The notes: generated by a model not told the origin, from the sequence alone. 64,000 bases of DNA from Amphiura filiformis (GCF_039555335.1 NW_027305502.1:496001-560000); one strand, 5' to 3'. Positions 1 to 12,138 are shown, counted from the first letter of the stretch. A program made the numbers and translations.

Positions 1-720
1 TTGCACCTTGGAAGTACAAAACGGACACACGTATGTAATAAGCTTTAGTAGAGGAAACGGTTAAAATTATGCAAGAAACATGTTTGATATACTATAATCA
101 CCATTATAATGATAACAATATCTATCATAATGTCAGGCCCACTAACTCACAGCTAGTAAGCGCAACAATATTTTATTGAGCAAATACACAAAAATATATA
201 ATAGTATGTATGTGTGCCATATGAATGTTACAACAAATTACACTGATGTAAGGTATTCTCTTTTACATACATCATATTGCATTCTTCACTGTACAGAAAA
301 TGTAATTTCCAAGCATTTCATACAATATAACTGATGATCTATATTTTTCATACTATACATTGTCCACATTCAACCATAATAAAGCTCTATTTTACACCAG
401 CCTATACAATGTAGTGAGCTAAAATATCACTAGAGGTTTCCCCTCCTAGCGCAGTCGGTGGCGACGTGGATCATATTCCATCGTGCAAGGGATGTACATG
501 TAAGCAAGAAAATGCAGTGTTCTTTACCAAATAGTAACCGTGACAAACCGATTGATAACATTGACCTTCACAATTGGCTGTAGACGTGTTACGTGTACGC
601 CGGGTATCACTGTAGACTGGATCAAACTTTTCAGTCCTGAACCACAGATGCAAATTGAAAATTCTATTCTGCATGTATCATATATACAAAAAGTAGTGTG
701 ATCCAGTAACTATGGAATTA
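1..720. other. no gene seen
   Basis: AT-rich sequence. The short open frames here show no domain, signal peptide or splice logic. I see nothing supportable. Confidence 0.5.
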
Positions 721-723
721 AGA

Positions 724-813
724 AGGAGAGGGCATACTTTGTTTTACAGGTAATCATTTGTCAGCTGAGAAAGCATACAAAAGATTACCCAAATCAAAGT
801 ATGCCCTCTCCTT
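724..813. mobile_element. short palindromic MITE
   Basis: A 90-bp foldback. The left arm AAGGAGAGGGCATACTTTG (724-742) is perfectly repeated in inverse at 795-813. There is no coding capacity, and the family is unknown. Confidence 0.6.
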
Positions 814-911
814 TTGTGCAAACCATACTTCAAAAAGCCTTATGAGATGTGTACCCACTTTCTAAGTCCCATAGAAACTCATGGTTAAGAGAAAATTTTT
901 AATCGGACCAC

Positions 912-1279
912 ACCAGAGGTGCATTTCACTAGCACTTCTGACGCATAAGTCCTGAACAAGGCATTAGCCAGAGAGGTGTCTTTGGGGTGTCCAAAATGGT
1001 CAAAAATACCTTATTCTATAAAATCAGGGTGTCCACTTCCTATTCACTCCATTATAAAAATCAGAATTTTAGGGTGTCCAAATTGAAAACAGGGTGTCCA
1101 AATGACACCTGGACACCCCTCTGGCTAATGCCTTGGTCCTGAACACATCACAAGTCCAAAAACCTATTGCAACTCTTCCATAGGAATTAACATGTTTAAT
1201 AGAGTTATGCCAGGTTTGGACCTTCAATGGATATATGGACTTCCGACGCATCACAAATGTTAGCGAAATGCATCCCTGG
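912..1279. mobile_element. palindromic element interrupted by a hAT-like MITE
   Basis: The outer arms are inverted relatives of each other: CCAGAGGTGCATTTC and following bases at 912-950, and the matching inverse at 1228-1279 ending GCATCCCTGG. The interior is split by the element at 957-1135, so this palindrome is the older of the two. Confidence 0.55.
957..1135. mobile_element. hAT-like MITE with 8-bp target duplication
   Basis: A 179-bp element whose ends are inverted copies beginning CAAGGCATTAGCCAGAG. It is flanked by the identical 8-bp direct repeat GTCCTGAA (949-956 and 1136-1143). An 8-bp duplication and a TIR starting with CA are typical of hAT transposons. There is no transposase, so it is non-autonomous. 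Confidence 0.75.
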
Positions 1280-2222
1280 GGGTTGAAAAGTAATGACAAA
1301 AATGAATGAACAAACTTTACGGTAAAAATGTAAGTTCTTGGAATAGTATTGGAAACAATTTTACTCTTGACCTCACATCTTCCTACAAAATGTACAACTT
1401 TGTAAATATGTCCATTCATTTCTCTTTTTTTTCACACAATAGTAAAGTTATGATAAGTAGAATAAACTTTGGTTCATTGACTTTCTGACACATAAATGAA
1501 AGTCTTATTTATCTACACTCCAGATGAGATATCTTACACTTCCCATAATGCATTTCTCCCATTTCAATTTCCTGTACTGATTTGCTATCTAGTGCAACGT
1601 GGGCCGATAGTGACAAAAAAGTACCTGAACAGAACACATCCAGATTTTACAAAATATGTTTATTTCTTGACTATCGATCCATGTTTAACTATGTCTCAAC
1701 ATGAAAACAAAGGCAACCTGTACGAATTAATAAAAGTGTCTTTTTGATGTAACAAGGTAATGCATCATGTTGCAAAGGATTCTGGGAAGGGTAAGATATC
1801 TGCTCTGTCAACATTGGCGATTATGTACTCTTGGTATTACAATACATCAGCTATGGCTATGGATCTTGGTTAATCGTTGTACGACTAGCGCGGCAGATTT
1901 GACAAAGACGATCCTCTCACACGACTTCTAGTGGTGGTCACAATATATTCCATGTCACTGCTACGTAGCTCACTACAGCATACAAAATAAGATTGCTATG
2001 GTACCGAATGGGGACTAGTTGCAGATGACACAAAAATGCACACCAAAATTACTTTCTTCCTCTTCTCGCATTTCAAGAGTTGAGGTTAAAATTAAAAGAT
2101 AAAATTGTTTTGCAGTTCCATTATCCTAACCTCAATTCTTAACTCACTCCGATTGATCATCAGTTAATAAGTCCATCACTTTTGAACCACAGTTCTATCA
2201 TCAGCTGGCCCCAAGTATGGGT

Positions 2223-5200
2223 TTATACTGCCAATTTGCTGATTTCCGTCGACTGCTTTCGATGGTGGATGGAAGCTGGCGTTGGGATTGTTTCGCCTGT
2301 CGTAACCTCTACGGGTGTTGGAAGGCCAGGTTTGGTTGTTGCAACTGGTGTTTGCCGAAGACCTAACTTTTTGCCCTTTGACATGGCCACGTTGTAATCT
2401 CCGGAATCAAAATATTTTTGCTATGGAATCAAAAGAAAATATGACCAGCGTTAAAAATAAAAACGTCATCCAACAAATATTTGTTAATTCTACAATAAAT
2501 CGCAAGATGCGTAAATCAGAGAACAATTATTATATATGTTCTACATTTGTTTGGAGTAACCTCCATTTTTGTACAGGTATTATTATTTGACGTGCTCACT
2601 GACTCCACATTATGCAGTTAGGAACAGATCAATAAAGCTTAATTTACCTATTTCCAAGGTTTAGGCCAGAAAAAAATTGTTTGATTGTCCACAAATCCCT
2701 TCGAAGATGTAGAGTCTGTCGGTCAGAATTTTTTAACGACATATTGCCAAAACATGTTTGCTTGCTAATTAGCTTAAAAATAGCCCAAATAGGTATGAAT
2801 TGGGAAATCACTTCATTCGAGTTTTTAAAACAGTTCAGAAGTGTGAAGAAACTACATTTAAAAATTTATATAGGATGTCAAAAATTTTGAAAAAAAACCA
2901 ACCTTTTTTCTGGAATTTCCAAATTAGGGTAGGTATTCTTGTATTACCGGTAAGTAAAACAAACAAAAAAACACGCCTTTTTTTTCAGATTTTCCAGATT
3001 AGGGCCGTCGGATGAGGACAATCAAACACAGGCTGCAAAATAACCGAAGGCAATTGCCTTCAGTGCCCCTACCAGTTGCCTTGATGCCCTATTAATTGCT
3101 GCTATTCTTTAACATGTAATTGCCTTGTAAAACAGATGTGCCCTTTCAAAATTGCCTTGAAATGGGTGCCCTTCAGAATCCGTATTTTGCAGCCTGATCA
3201 AACAACTTCTTTTCACTTTGCCTTATGTACATGTAATATAACTGCTGACAGACTTTGGCATCACAAGGTTGTATACTGTAAAAAAATTGCCTAATGGGAC
3301 ATATGGGCACAAACTAGAAGTGTCCTCCACAAGCAAATAAGGGCACGGAACCTTAATTCTTGTTGGCTTTTATAGGAGGTAGCTCTCTATTTGTACCTGA
3401 AATTAACTGTAAGGCAAAGGTGCCCATGTGTGCCATTACATGTAGGCAAATCTTTTCGGTATATCCCGACCCAACAGCTCCTGCTGGGTCAACTTGAAAG
3501 TAAACCTTCCATTTCTTAAGCACTTACTTAACCGGTATAGAACATTTGAGCACAAGTCTTGATTAGTAAAAATCCTTTGAATTATTATAACATTTGTTTG
3601 TAACCATGATGTCCACTCATAACCACAGATCCTGGAAAGAAAGTGGATAGATGAAAAATATACAGTCCATTTCCCAATAGGCAAAGTCCCTGTGCTTTTA
3701 TGCCAAGAATTCTTGCATATTCATGAGGGCCAATAATTTGAACGCCTGTGTCTTACAAATCACGCACACACCAAACTCTATGGTGATTTTGTGCCCATGA
3801 ACATTTACAGAAAAGATGTCACAACTGTACTTTGAAAAAAAAAATGCTGTAACAGATGAAGAATAGGTGTAGCGTTCTTTTGTGTGTGGCACTATCATGG
3901 AATGATTGGACTTTACCTGATTGGTGAATGTTCTAAATATTTTTGGGTTTATGGTGTACTATTTCTTACCCCTCCTTTATTTAGCCTCATCCTTAAGAAG
4001 TCGGAGCCACCAGGTTTGTTGAGTTTGCCATATTTGGATCTTAGCTTAGCTTCTTCTGCCTGCTCAGGTGTGACTTTTTTACCGTCCTTTTGGATACCCT
4101 ATGAAATGAGCATCAAATTAACATTGGTCACATACACTTGATATCAAATTATAATGAGCTATTCCAGATTAAATCCGTTCAACCCTACGGAAGACATGAC
4201 CTTAGTCTCCCACACAGGGGGTGTATATTTCATATGGAGTCTCCCATTCAGGTAACCCCATTTGAAATTCACACTCCCTATGTGGAAGATTAAGGTCATG
4301 TCTTTCATAGGGGGTGTATGGATGACAACAGCCACAGGAATAGCTCAATAAATAAACCACCTCAAAGAAAAAAGTGGATGCACTTGTTAGAGCAGTCATA
4401 GTCAAAACAGAATTAGTTACGTGCTTGTGCTGTTGCCAAGATGATTTTTCAGGGACTGCCTTTTGAGGAGAGTGAGAGCAATCACTCTCTACTGCTCTCC
4501 TTTTAAATCTGATACAGAAGAGTGATTTTTAGCTCTTAGTTGAACATTCTCTCCTTGGCCGTGTGTCCTGAACTCGCCACCCTTAGCGTTACATGACAAA
4601 TATTATGAATTTTTACACCAACCGGGTTTCTAATTAGATTATCTTGACAATCATCAACCCTAAACTAGCAAAAGTATACATTTTTGGAAAGGTGAAGGCA
4701 TCAGCAATTCCAATATATACATTTCAACTCATTATACAGGGTGACCTGCAAGTTATACAGGGTGGAATAAAAAAGATTTTGATAAAAAATGGGTCACTCA
4801 ATGCATTGCTTATTACCAACTTACAGTAATAAACTGGAAGTAAACAACATTCATTTGGTTAGAGGAAATGGAGAGCCAACTGACTTCTGAAGAAACCAAA
4901 ATCACAGCTGTTTGGTAATCTCGAATATAGGGTGTCCCAAAGTATGTTAGATTTTTTACAATTCAACATATTTTGAACCTAAACATTTCCCCTAACCCAT
5001 ACAGAAAAAAATATGTCCATATTTAGATTCCTCATCAAATTTCCTTCAGAAAATCTATACTTTGACTATGATAGGATAAGTAATTAAAATTTTACAGTAA
5101 CTTTCAGATTTTGAAGACATCTGCATTACTTACTAGTGTTTAATATGACAACGGGTAGTTTTGTATGGAAAAGTTTGTATTTTCTACACTAAAACCAATC

Positions 5201-8200
5201 ATAAATGATTAAAAACAATTAGTAGAATTGTTTAGCTGTAAGGCCGTGAGTCGTTTAGATGCTAAATAGAGTCCAAATCCAATTTACAGCCTTTACAGAA
5301 GCAGATTACGCACTAAAAATACCAATCCCATAGAGTTTGTGTGTACCACATCCCCACCACCACATCCCCCACCACCGCCACCAGACCCATTCTGAATTCT
5401 ATGAAGCACAGTAAAAGAAAAAAAAAAGTTCAAGTATTTCTTTTTACAGGGTTGAAAGTGCATTTTATTTAGCAATAAAATGAGACCATAAGCATGACAA
5501 TAACTTCTTGCTTGATAGAGATATCATCATTTGGTTTGAGTCGACTTTGGCAAAATGTAACGTCGCCACCTTTTTTTTTTGGTGGCGAGCTCAAGACACA
5601 CGACCCCTTTGTTTGTTTGTTTGTTTTATTTCTTCTTTAACCTGGGACACTCAATCAGTTGAAAACACAATTAATCATCTGTTCTTCCTTGAGGCCCTTA
5701 AATACATTCTATTGTAAATGCTCTAAACAGCTCTCCTTGAAGGCTCCAGAAGAGCTGTCAAAATAATGAGATCCTGATGTCGACATTATGTCAACATAAA
5801 TTTGGGATCGGCAGTAGGACTGGAAGTCATTCAAATTGGTTCACATTAATCACAACATGAAAGAAATCCATCATATGGTAATTTGGTTGACCATCCAGCG
5901 TAGATGGGCACCGGACTACAGTCTGTCCACATAGAAGTACAAACAAAATATGTGGCATCGGGGTCGATGCTTTGCAATCACACGCACTGCGTGTTTAAAA
6001 AAAGCCACACATATAGAGCGTGGTGCACTCAGGAAATACAAATCGCGCAGCAGTGGCGCGCCAAAGAAGCATTTACACACGCATTGCACTGAAATAATTA
6101 TTCTCATACCTCCAGTTTCCGAGGTCCATTTACTTTGTACTGCTATGTGGACAGACTGTAGCAATTAATTGGCAACATACATGTAGGCCTACCTAAGTTA
6201 AATTACCATACAGCACTTCAAGCAACAGTAAATTAAAATGTACAATTTTGTCCAGCTTTGAAAAAACCCTCAGAATTTTTAATTTTTTTCAAGCAGTGGT
6301 TCTCCAGTTCCAACCTCTATAAAAAATTATGGAAAAAACGCCAATTGCACCCAAAAAATGCAATTGCGGCCGTGAAAACCGCTATCGCATTTTCCTTTGG
6401 TGTTTACATTGTGATATATGCAATATGCATGCTTTTAATAGCATATCTTTAAGGTGGTACTACACCCCCTAATAAATTTTTGACTAATTTTGCATTTTTC
6501 TCAAAAAAATAACTACACACTTAAGTTATGTATATTATAGGGGCAGGGAATCCAATCACTTCACTGAAATTTCAGTGATTCAAGACAAGTGGTTCATTAT
6601 AGAAATGAGGTACATTCTAGCGGTACCTCTTTTCTTATAACGTACCACTAGTTGTCTTGAGTCACTGAAATTCCAGTGTAGTAACCAGTGTTCGAAATAA
6701 GCACTATATCCTCTTGTCCTCTTGTCCAAAAATCACTGGGGACAACCATATTGAGATATGTACTTATCCCCTGGACAACCACTATATTTTACCTCCAAAA
6801 GTATGACACATTTTGGGGACAACTAAAATGTATTGAGGACAAGTAGAATTCATGCTTTAGTTATCCTCGGGATAACCTCCATATTTTCCTTATTTCGGAC
6901 ACTGGTAGTAACTGGATTCCTTACCCTTGTAATATGTATACTTAACTTTTGTTACCAGTATCATGTTATTATTTTATGAGAAAAATGCAAAAATAGTCAC
7001 AAAGTTAGGCCAATAAAAGTCAATTCCTAGTTTCCTGTTACATAATTTTTCATGACTGTGTAGGTGACCATTTCATTATTCATTATTTTATACCATTATT
7101 GCATCTGTTACAGGTGTAAACCAGTAACTACCCACATACATGTGATAAATCACAGTTTGTAGTTTACAGATGTAGTTTACAACCACATGAAGGTGATTGT
7201 ACAACCATTTATCAAAAGTTTCACAATATATTTTACTGGATGAGATAAGAGCAGATCAAAAAGTGCAGGACAGAGAATTGAGTAGGTATTCATTATTAAT
7301 TCATTATTATCCATACCATGCTCCTACTGCAAAAAAAAATCCCTGAAAATCAACAGAAAGATATTTATGATATATTTAAAATCATAATTATTTATTTGTA
7401 AACGTTGAAGTTTGTTAGAAATTAACATTTTATTCAAAATAATGAAATATTTGGTCGCCAATTGTTTTTGAGCAGAGTAGGGTAACGAGAAACTAGGAAT
7501 CAACTTCATTAGCCTTATCAAGGGGTGTACGATGTAGTACCACCTTAAATGAAATGAAATTGTATACAAAGATGATTTAGTGGGAAACAACAAATCACAG
7601 CAAGCACAGAAAAGCAACAGAGAAATGGTATAGTGCATGCATAGCATATAGGTGTAGTACTTAGACTGCAGACTTGGAATGGGAAAAGGAAACAATTAAT
7701 GAATATGGTACCGGTAACACATGAACTACATGTAACAGTCAAACACCTATTTGTATGCATTCTGATGTAAATATTGGATTGAATCATTCAATATTTGGTG
7801 AACACTTAAATAGAAGCAGGTTAACATGACGTAAACTTTGACAATGTTCAAATTCATGGTAGATTGGTTTGGGCATTTGTTTTTTGTGTAAAGGTTCATA
7901 ATAAATATACCCTTGGGAGTAAATTTTAAAAATAGGACCTGCTTTACTTTTAAAGTTTACTTAAATTCATCAGAACTTGGGGAGGACATGTCAAGTCAAA
8001 TGCCACTTGCTTAATGCATGTTTAACAAAATAATCATCAACATGATCAAGGATGCATGCGATTTCCTGCATTTGAATGCAAAATTAATTTTCATAATGTT
8101 AATTCTTTAAAACTTTTTGCTAGCAAGTGTAATATGCAAGTGGCTATACACTGTATGTATATGGTTTGTGCTGTTCGCAGTATCTGGAAAATGGAAGATG

Positions 8201-9278
8201 AATTCAGATTTTCACATGTGTTTTGCACATTTTTTGCCATCTATTCATAGACATAGGCCTACACAGTCACAGTGATTCGAAAAAATATTAATCCACTCAT
8301 GGATGCTACCATACATACGCACTATTGTTATTAAAAAGTCTGATGCAGCAGCCGGTCGAATAAATGTCGGAGCTTCTGCAGAATATGCACATGCATTTGA
8401 CACCATGCGACGCTCAGCTCGTACTAATTATATTTACATTTATTTATAAGCTTAGCCATGATGTATATCATGCATTTCACACATGTACATCTGCCCGTCT
8501 CTCTGCCGTGGCAAAACATGCGTACCACGGCTGACCATGGTATAAACAAAAATAAATGTTGAAATATAAATAAATGAAAGAATGAATGAAAATTAAATAT
8601 GAGAGTGCAATTAGCATGATTAGTACTAGTGTAGAATGAAACAAATAGGACAAAATAAATTATTTATCGTGCATAAATAATGTAACAAAAATGCATAGAT
8701 CGTGCCAGCTGATGCAAGGATTCATGCCAAGTGATGCAAGTTAAAATGATAGTGATATTTTGTGGTCGAGGTCCTCTTCTAATATATAACTTTTTATATA
8801 ATATTTGTCATTTTCTTTTTTGTTGAATCATCGTGAACATGATGAAGCCGAAGTGACCATCATTCATGCCCATGTCATAGCACCTAGTTTTTACAAACCT
8901 GGATACCAGGACGAGGTCGCGGAGCTGGCCTTCCAAACTGTGTTTGTTGTGAAAATGGTTTTTGAGCCCCCAACCCACCATGAATGTGACTTGGGACAGC
9001 TGGACGAGGATGGGACTTCTGTTGTGCAATAAGTGATGGGGGAACAGCAGACGAATGTGGTGGAATAGACTGTGCTGTAGGAACCTGTTGTTTCGGTGTA
9101 TCACTATCAAAAGCACCAACGACTGCTGGTCGAGGCTCTAAACATGGTTCTGGAGGCACTGTCACTGGTTCCGGACTGGTGTATGCATGGTAGCTTTGCT
9201 TGGAACTTCTGCTTCCTGTCCTGCTGCAGGCACTCTTTCTCCCATTGGAGCGCTCGGGGTTTCTCCTCCCTCAGACAT
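2223..9278 (-). CDS. ENSA: endosulfine family protein (ENSA/ARPP19)
   Basis: Small regulator that, in the known family, is phosphorylated by Greatwall (MASTL) on the serine of FDSGDYN and then inhibits PP2A-B55, which allows mitotic entry. Exon 3 (2223-2420) begins [10 protein letters not shown], matching the family core; it also has a TIPTP stretch, a RKQS PKA-type site near the C-terminus and ends SKLAV. Exon 2 (3970-4098, 43 codons) carries [17 protein letters not shown] and RLNKG in the family order. Exon 2 has acceptor AG at 4099-4100 and donor GTAAGA at 3969-3964; exon 3 follows an AG acceptor, and the junction is phase 0. Exon 1 is less certain. An ATG at 9278 opens [11 protein letters not shown] and can join exon 2 in phase 0 through a poor donor (GTCCGG) at 9176. 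A different frame of the same stretch stays open and Pro-rich to a better donor (CAG/GTTTGT) at 8899. Intron 1 is about 5 kb and full of repeats. The product would be about 142 residues, against 112-121 for the human proteins. Confidence is high for exons 2-3 and low for exon 1. Whether it is ENSA or ARPP19 cannot be decided; invertebrates usually have one gene. Confidence 0.9.
3029..3196. mobile_element. hAT-like MITE with 8-bp target duplication
   Basis: A 168-bp element in intron 2 of the endosulfine gene. The TIR is CAGGCTGCAAAAT at the left, inverted at the right end, and it is flanked by ATCAAACA at 3021-3028 and 3197-3204. The signature (8-bp duplication, CAGG start) is hAT-type. The interior holds reiterated TTGCC/GGCAA motifs. 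Confidence 0.75.
3286..3452. mobile_element. degenerate foldback element
   Basis: The left arm (ATTGCCTAATGGGACATATGGGCAC region) and right arm (GTGCCCATGTGTGCCATTAC region) are diverged inverted copies. Length is about 165 bp. It is non-coding and of unknown family. Confidence 0.4.
4152..4350. mobile_element. MITE family P1 copy (about 200-bp palindrome)
   Basis: First of at least seven copies in this window of one palindromic family. Its ends read GGCTATTCCAGTTGAAATCC and inverse, with inner blocks GACATGACCTTAATCTCCCA and CAGGGGGTGTAT. Other copies are at 35439-35880, 50091-50206, 50798-50947, 52375-52562, 55246-55378 and 59375-59542. Confidence 0.75.
4400..5900. other. intronic stretch, no gene seen
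   Basis: Within the large first intron of the endosulfine gene. It contains a perfect 26-bp hairpin at 5562-5587 (CGCCACC, T-run, GGTGGCG) and two short ATACAGGGTG motifs near 4734-4762. Nothing here looks coding. Confidence 0.5.
5916..6161. mobile_element. palindromic MITE
   Basis: A 246-bp foldback. The left arm CTACAGTCTGTCCACATAG (from 5916) and the right arm CTATGTGGACAGACTGTAG (to 6161) are perfect inverse copies that extend inward with mismatches. Non-coding. Confidence 0.65.
6453..7544. mobile_element. TTAA-flanked non-autonomous DNA transposon
   Basis: A 1.09-kb element with TIR GGTGGTACTACACCCC (left) and GGTGGTACTACATCGTAC (right, read inverted). It is bordered on both sides by TTAA (6449-6452 and 7545-7548). 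TTAA duplications are typical of piggyBac and Kolobok superfamilies. There is no transposase. It is interrupted by another element at 6684-6906. A diverged piece of the same family is recognisable at 18023-18140. Confidence 0.7.
6684..6906. mobile_element. nested palindromic MITE inside the TTAA element
   Basis: The TIR is ACCAGTGTTCGAAATAAG at the left and ACCAGTGTCCGAAATAAGG at the right (inverted), with AGTA on both sides (6680-6683, 6907-6910). Removing it rejoins the host element sequence, so it is younger than its host. Confidence 0.65.
7549..8800. other. no gene seen
   Basis: AT-rich intronic sequence of the endosulfine gene. No repeats with clear ends and no coding signature on either strand. 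Confidence 0.5.
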
Positions 9279-9483
9279 GTCGCAAATAAATGTCTCAAAC
9301 AAGCCCAAGTAGACAAGTAAACGTTCTCAAACTTCGCTGAAGTAAAGCAGATGCTATCTATGTCACTTCTAGTCTATTAGACAGCTTGCAATTTCTCAGG
9401 AACACATTATTTTTTACAGAAAATTTCAGTACTAAATCGCGATAAATTTCACGATGTCTTTGCGAGAAAGATGGCGCTGAGAA

Positions 9484-9491
9484 TGACGTCA
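9484..9491. promoter_or_regulatory. perfect CRE palindrome near the endosulfine 5' end
   Basis: TGACGTCA, the consensus CREB/ATF site, lies about 205 bp upstream of the candidate endosulfine start on the minus strand. It is next to an AAGATGGCGCTGA motif resembling a YY1 site (9468-9480). The position suits a core promoter. Occupancy is an inference. Confidence 0.45.
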
Positions 9492-9683
9492 TTTTTCAGT
9501 CGATGAGGACGCCCTATTTCACTATTTTAGATCCAGGGGGTGGCGAACAGATGCCAGCTGAATCTCAGAACTATAAAATAAAAGCTTATTTAGGCCCTAA
9601 ATACAACAATGTAGTTCGTTTGTTTTCATGGTTGATTTTAGGCTTAACTCAAATGATTTAAATCAAATGATTTTTTTAATCAC

Positions 9684-9980
9684 TGATTTAAATCAACTTT
9701 TTCATTTCTTACCATTTTTGATTAAAAGTTAATTAGTTTATTTTATCAAGCAACTAAGATCAACTCATATCATGTTCTGATTTAAATCAACTTTTTCATT
9801 TCTAACCATTTTCGATTAATTTTAAGTATTTTATCAAGCAGCTAAGATCAACCCATATAACAAGATGCTCTGATTTAAATCAGCTTTTTCATTTCTTACC
9901 ATTTTCGACTCTTAGGCCTACGGTAATTTAATTTATTTTATCAAGCTACTAAGATCAACTCATATAACAAGATGTTCTGT
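9684..9980. repeat. minisatellite, about 3 units of 92-95 bp
   Basis: Units begin TGATTTAAATCAACTTTTTC at 9684, 9779 and 9871, and run through a shared TTTTATCAAGCAACTAAG block. Flanked by partial TTTAAATCAAATGA repeats on the left. Confidence 0.75.
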
Positions 9981-10495
9981 TATCCCTCGGAGAAGACAAA
10001 CCTTTTGCCTTCTCGGAGGGTTCAAATATTGGGTCATTTTTGATATAATAACCACTGGTCGGCATTTTTGACAAGAAACTCATTTTTTAAAATGACAAGC
10101 CAATCTTACTGTGATGAGTTTGTCTGCTTTTGATAAAGAGCTAGAGAAATCTATTAATTTCAACTATATGTCCCCCTCCGAATATTCATAGGCCTACTTG
10201 TCAAATTTGAATAGATTCTATTCATTTGTGAGGAGTAGGTGTAAATTGTGCGTTTCATTATCACTGACTTCATACATGTTTCAGAAGGCATGTCGATGGA
10301 GGAAAATCAAACAACTTTTTTGGGGTCTAAAATTAAAATGAGGACTTGGGTACTATATACCCCCATAAGTGCACCATGTGTGCCTACGTTTTGTTATATA
10401 CTTCCATGCTTGCACTGATCCATGCAGTGGTCCCTTTTATTTACTCCTTATTTACTACCAGCTTGCAACAGGTGTTAAACGTTGAAGCCCTAGTA

Positions 10496-10860
10496 CACTG
10501 TGAAAACACAAACACTGTTTTTTTGTTTAAAAAGACGTTGTTTAAAGTTTATAAACAACATTGTTTAAAACGTATACAACCTTGTTTAAGACAACATGTT
10601 ATAACAAAAAACTGAACAATGTTGTTTATAACTTGAGCTTTATGCAAGATTTTAAACAACCGCTGTTTAGCGGGGGTGCGTGGCTCAACCTTGTTTAAAA
10701 GAAAAATTAAACAACTTGTTTAAAAATTTAAATAAATGTAAGTTGAACTTTTAAACAAATTTTTATCGTAAACAAGTTGATTATTAAACAAGATTGAGCG
10801 ATGCACCCGGTACGGTTGTTTAAAATTTTCAACAACTCGTTAAGTTTTGTTCTAACAGTG
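10496..10860. mobile_element. TA-flanked foldback MITE
   Basis: The ends are CACTGTGAAAACAC and inverted CACTGTTAGAACAAAAC, with TA on both sides (10494-10495, 10861-10862). The interior is a run of TTGTTTAAA-type motifs on both strands. A TA duplication is typical of Tc1/mariner-type elements. Confidence 0.65.
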
Positions 10861-10981
10861 TAGGCCTAGGCAACGTGAGCGTGAGTCATAACAACTCATA
10901 GGCCTAATAATATACCCTTATGCATATAGCCTACTCATAACTTAGGCCTAAAAAGGCTATTTCAGCTCCAAATGTTTTTAA

Positions 10982-11640
10982 GGGATCCAAAATGAGCGTT
11001 TATTGCGTTTCGACAGTATTTTTTGTGGGACATGAGAGCACCTCAGACCTATCGAATTGCATTCTGAATACGAAGCATGTCTTTCTGATATCAAATAATT
11101 TTCATTTTTAAAAATTACAATATAATGCAAATTTTATGACAAATTATAAAAATTTGATATTTTTCGATTTTTTTATATATAACAGTCCTCGAAGTAAATT
11201 ATATAAATCTAATGTTATATTCTTAAAGTGTATGTAGCAGGGAGGAAAAGCCGACGGTCAATTGAAAATTTTGACCTTTCATATTGAAGATATGGATTTT
11301 TTCCCAAAAAGACCTAATTTTTTTTGGTGTTTTGGGAAAAAAAATCCATATCTTCAATACGAAAGGTCAAAATTTTTATTTGATCGTCGGCTTTTCATCC
11401 CACCCACATACACTTTAAGTATAAATCATCAGATTTATAAAGTTTACTTCAAGTACTGTTAAATATCAAAAATATCAATTTTAATGATTTGCCATAAAAT
11501 ATGTATTAAATTGCGAATTTCAAAAATCAAAATTATTTGATATCAGAATGACATTCTTCGTATTCAGAATGCAATTCGATATGTCTGATGTGCTCTAATG
11601 TCCCAAAATAAATACTGTCCAAACGTTCATACCCCAGCCC
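10982..11640. mobile_element. TTAA-flanked palindromic element, family P2
   Basis: A 659-bp foldback bordered by TTAA (10978-10981 and 11641-11644). The arms share GACAGTATTT, ATCGAATTGCATTCTGAATAC and TGATATCAAATAATTTT and pair across the middle. Related copies are at 14296-15115 and 43197-43821, with a one-ended piece at 33118-33230. Confidence 0.75.
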
Positions 11641-11645
11641 TTAAT

Positions 11646-11850
11646 GGTGGAATCAGCATTTTTTTCTGGACCATATGCCACGGGGCTCTACGCGTAGTCA
11701 GGAGGAGCCGGGGAAAACTGCCCCTCCCCCGAAAATTTTTAGGGATAAAATGTGGACGGCAAAGAGTAAATTAAAATGACTAAAAATGGGACAAGAAAAT
11801 GACAAATGGGACAAAAATCTGGCTTTGCCCCTTACACTAAAATCCGGGAC
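11646..11850. repeat. unclassified interspersed repeat
   Basis: Contains GAGCCGGGG, a CCCC/GGGG-rich turn, GCAAAGAGTAAA, AAAATGGGACA and TGGCTTTGCCC in the same order as a second copy at 48626-48815. Two copies in one window show that it is a dispersed family. No ends were resolved. Confidence 0.55.
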
Positions 11851-11872
11851 TAGCTAAAATACATATCGTCAG

Positions 11873-12138
11873 CTTGCTACGCTAATTGCCCGAGTCATTC
11901 TTACATGTTTCTCATTTGCAATTTTGATTTTCTGAGTAATACACACATAATTAATCAAATTTCCAGCCGCATTCTTCATTAACTTGTGGAATACATCAAA
12001 TGAGATGTATTCCACAAGTTAATGAAAAATGCGGTTAGAAATTTGATTAATTATGGGTTTATTACTCAGAAAATCAAAATTGCAAATGAGAAACATGTAA
12101 AAATGACTTTGGCAATTAGCGTAGCAGGCTGACGATAT
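11873..12138. repeat. long near-perfect palindrome
   Basis: Two arms of about 130 bp run from ATATCGTCAGCTTGCTACGC to the inverse GCGTAGCAGGCTGACGATAT. They meet at a GGAATACATC/GATGTATTCC centre near 12005. Few mismatches are visible. Probably a foldback MITE. Confidence 0.7.

Noticed and set aside
8808-9119. Another minus-strand frame overlapping endosulfine exon 1
   Set aside because: Basic/His-rich composition, no acceptor or donor that fits exon 2.
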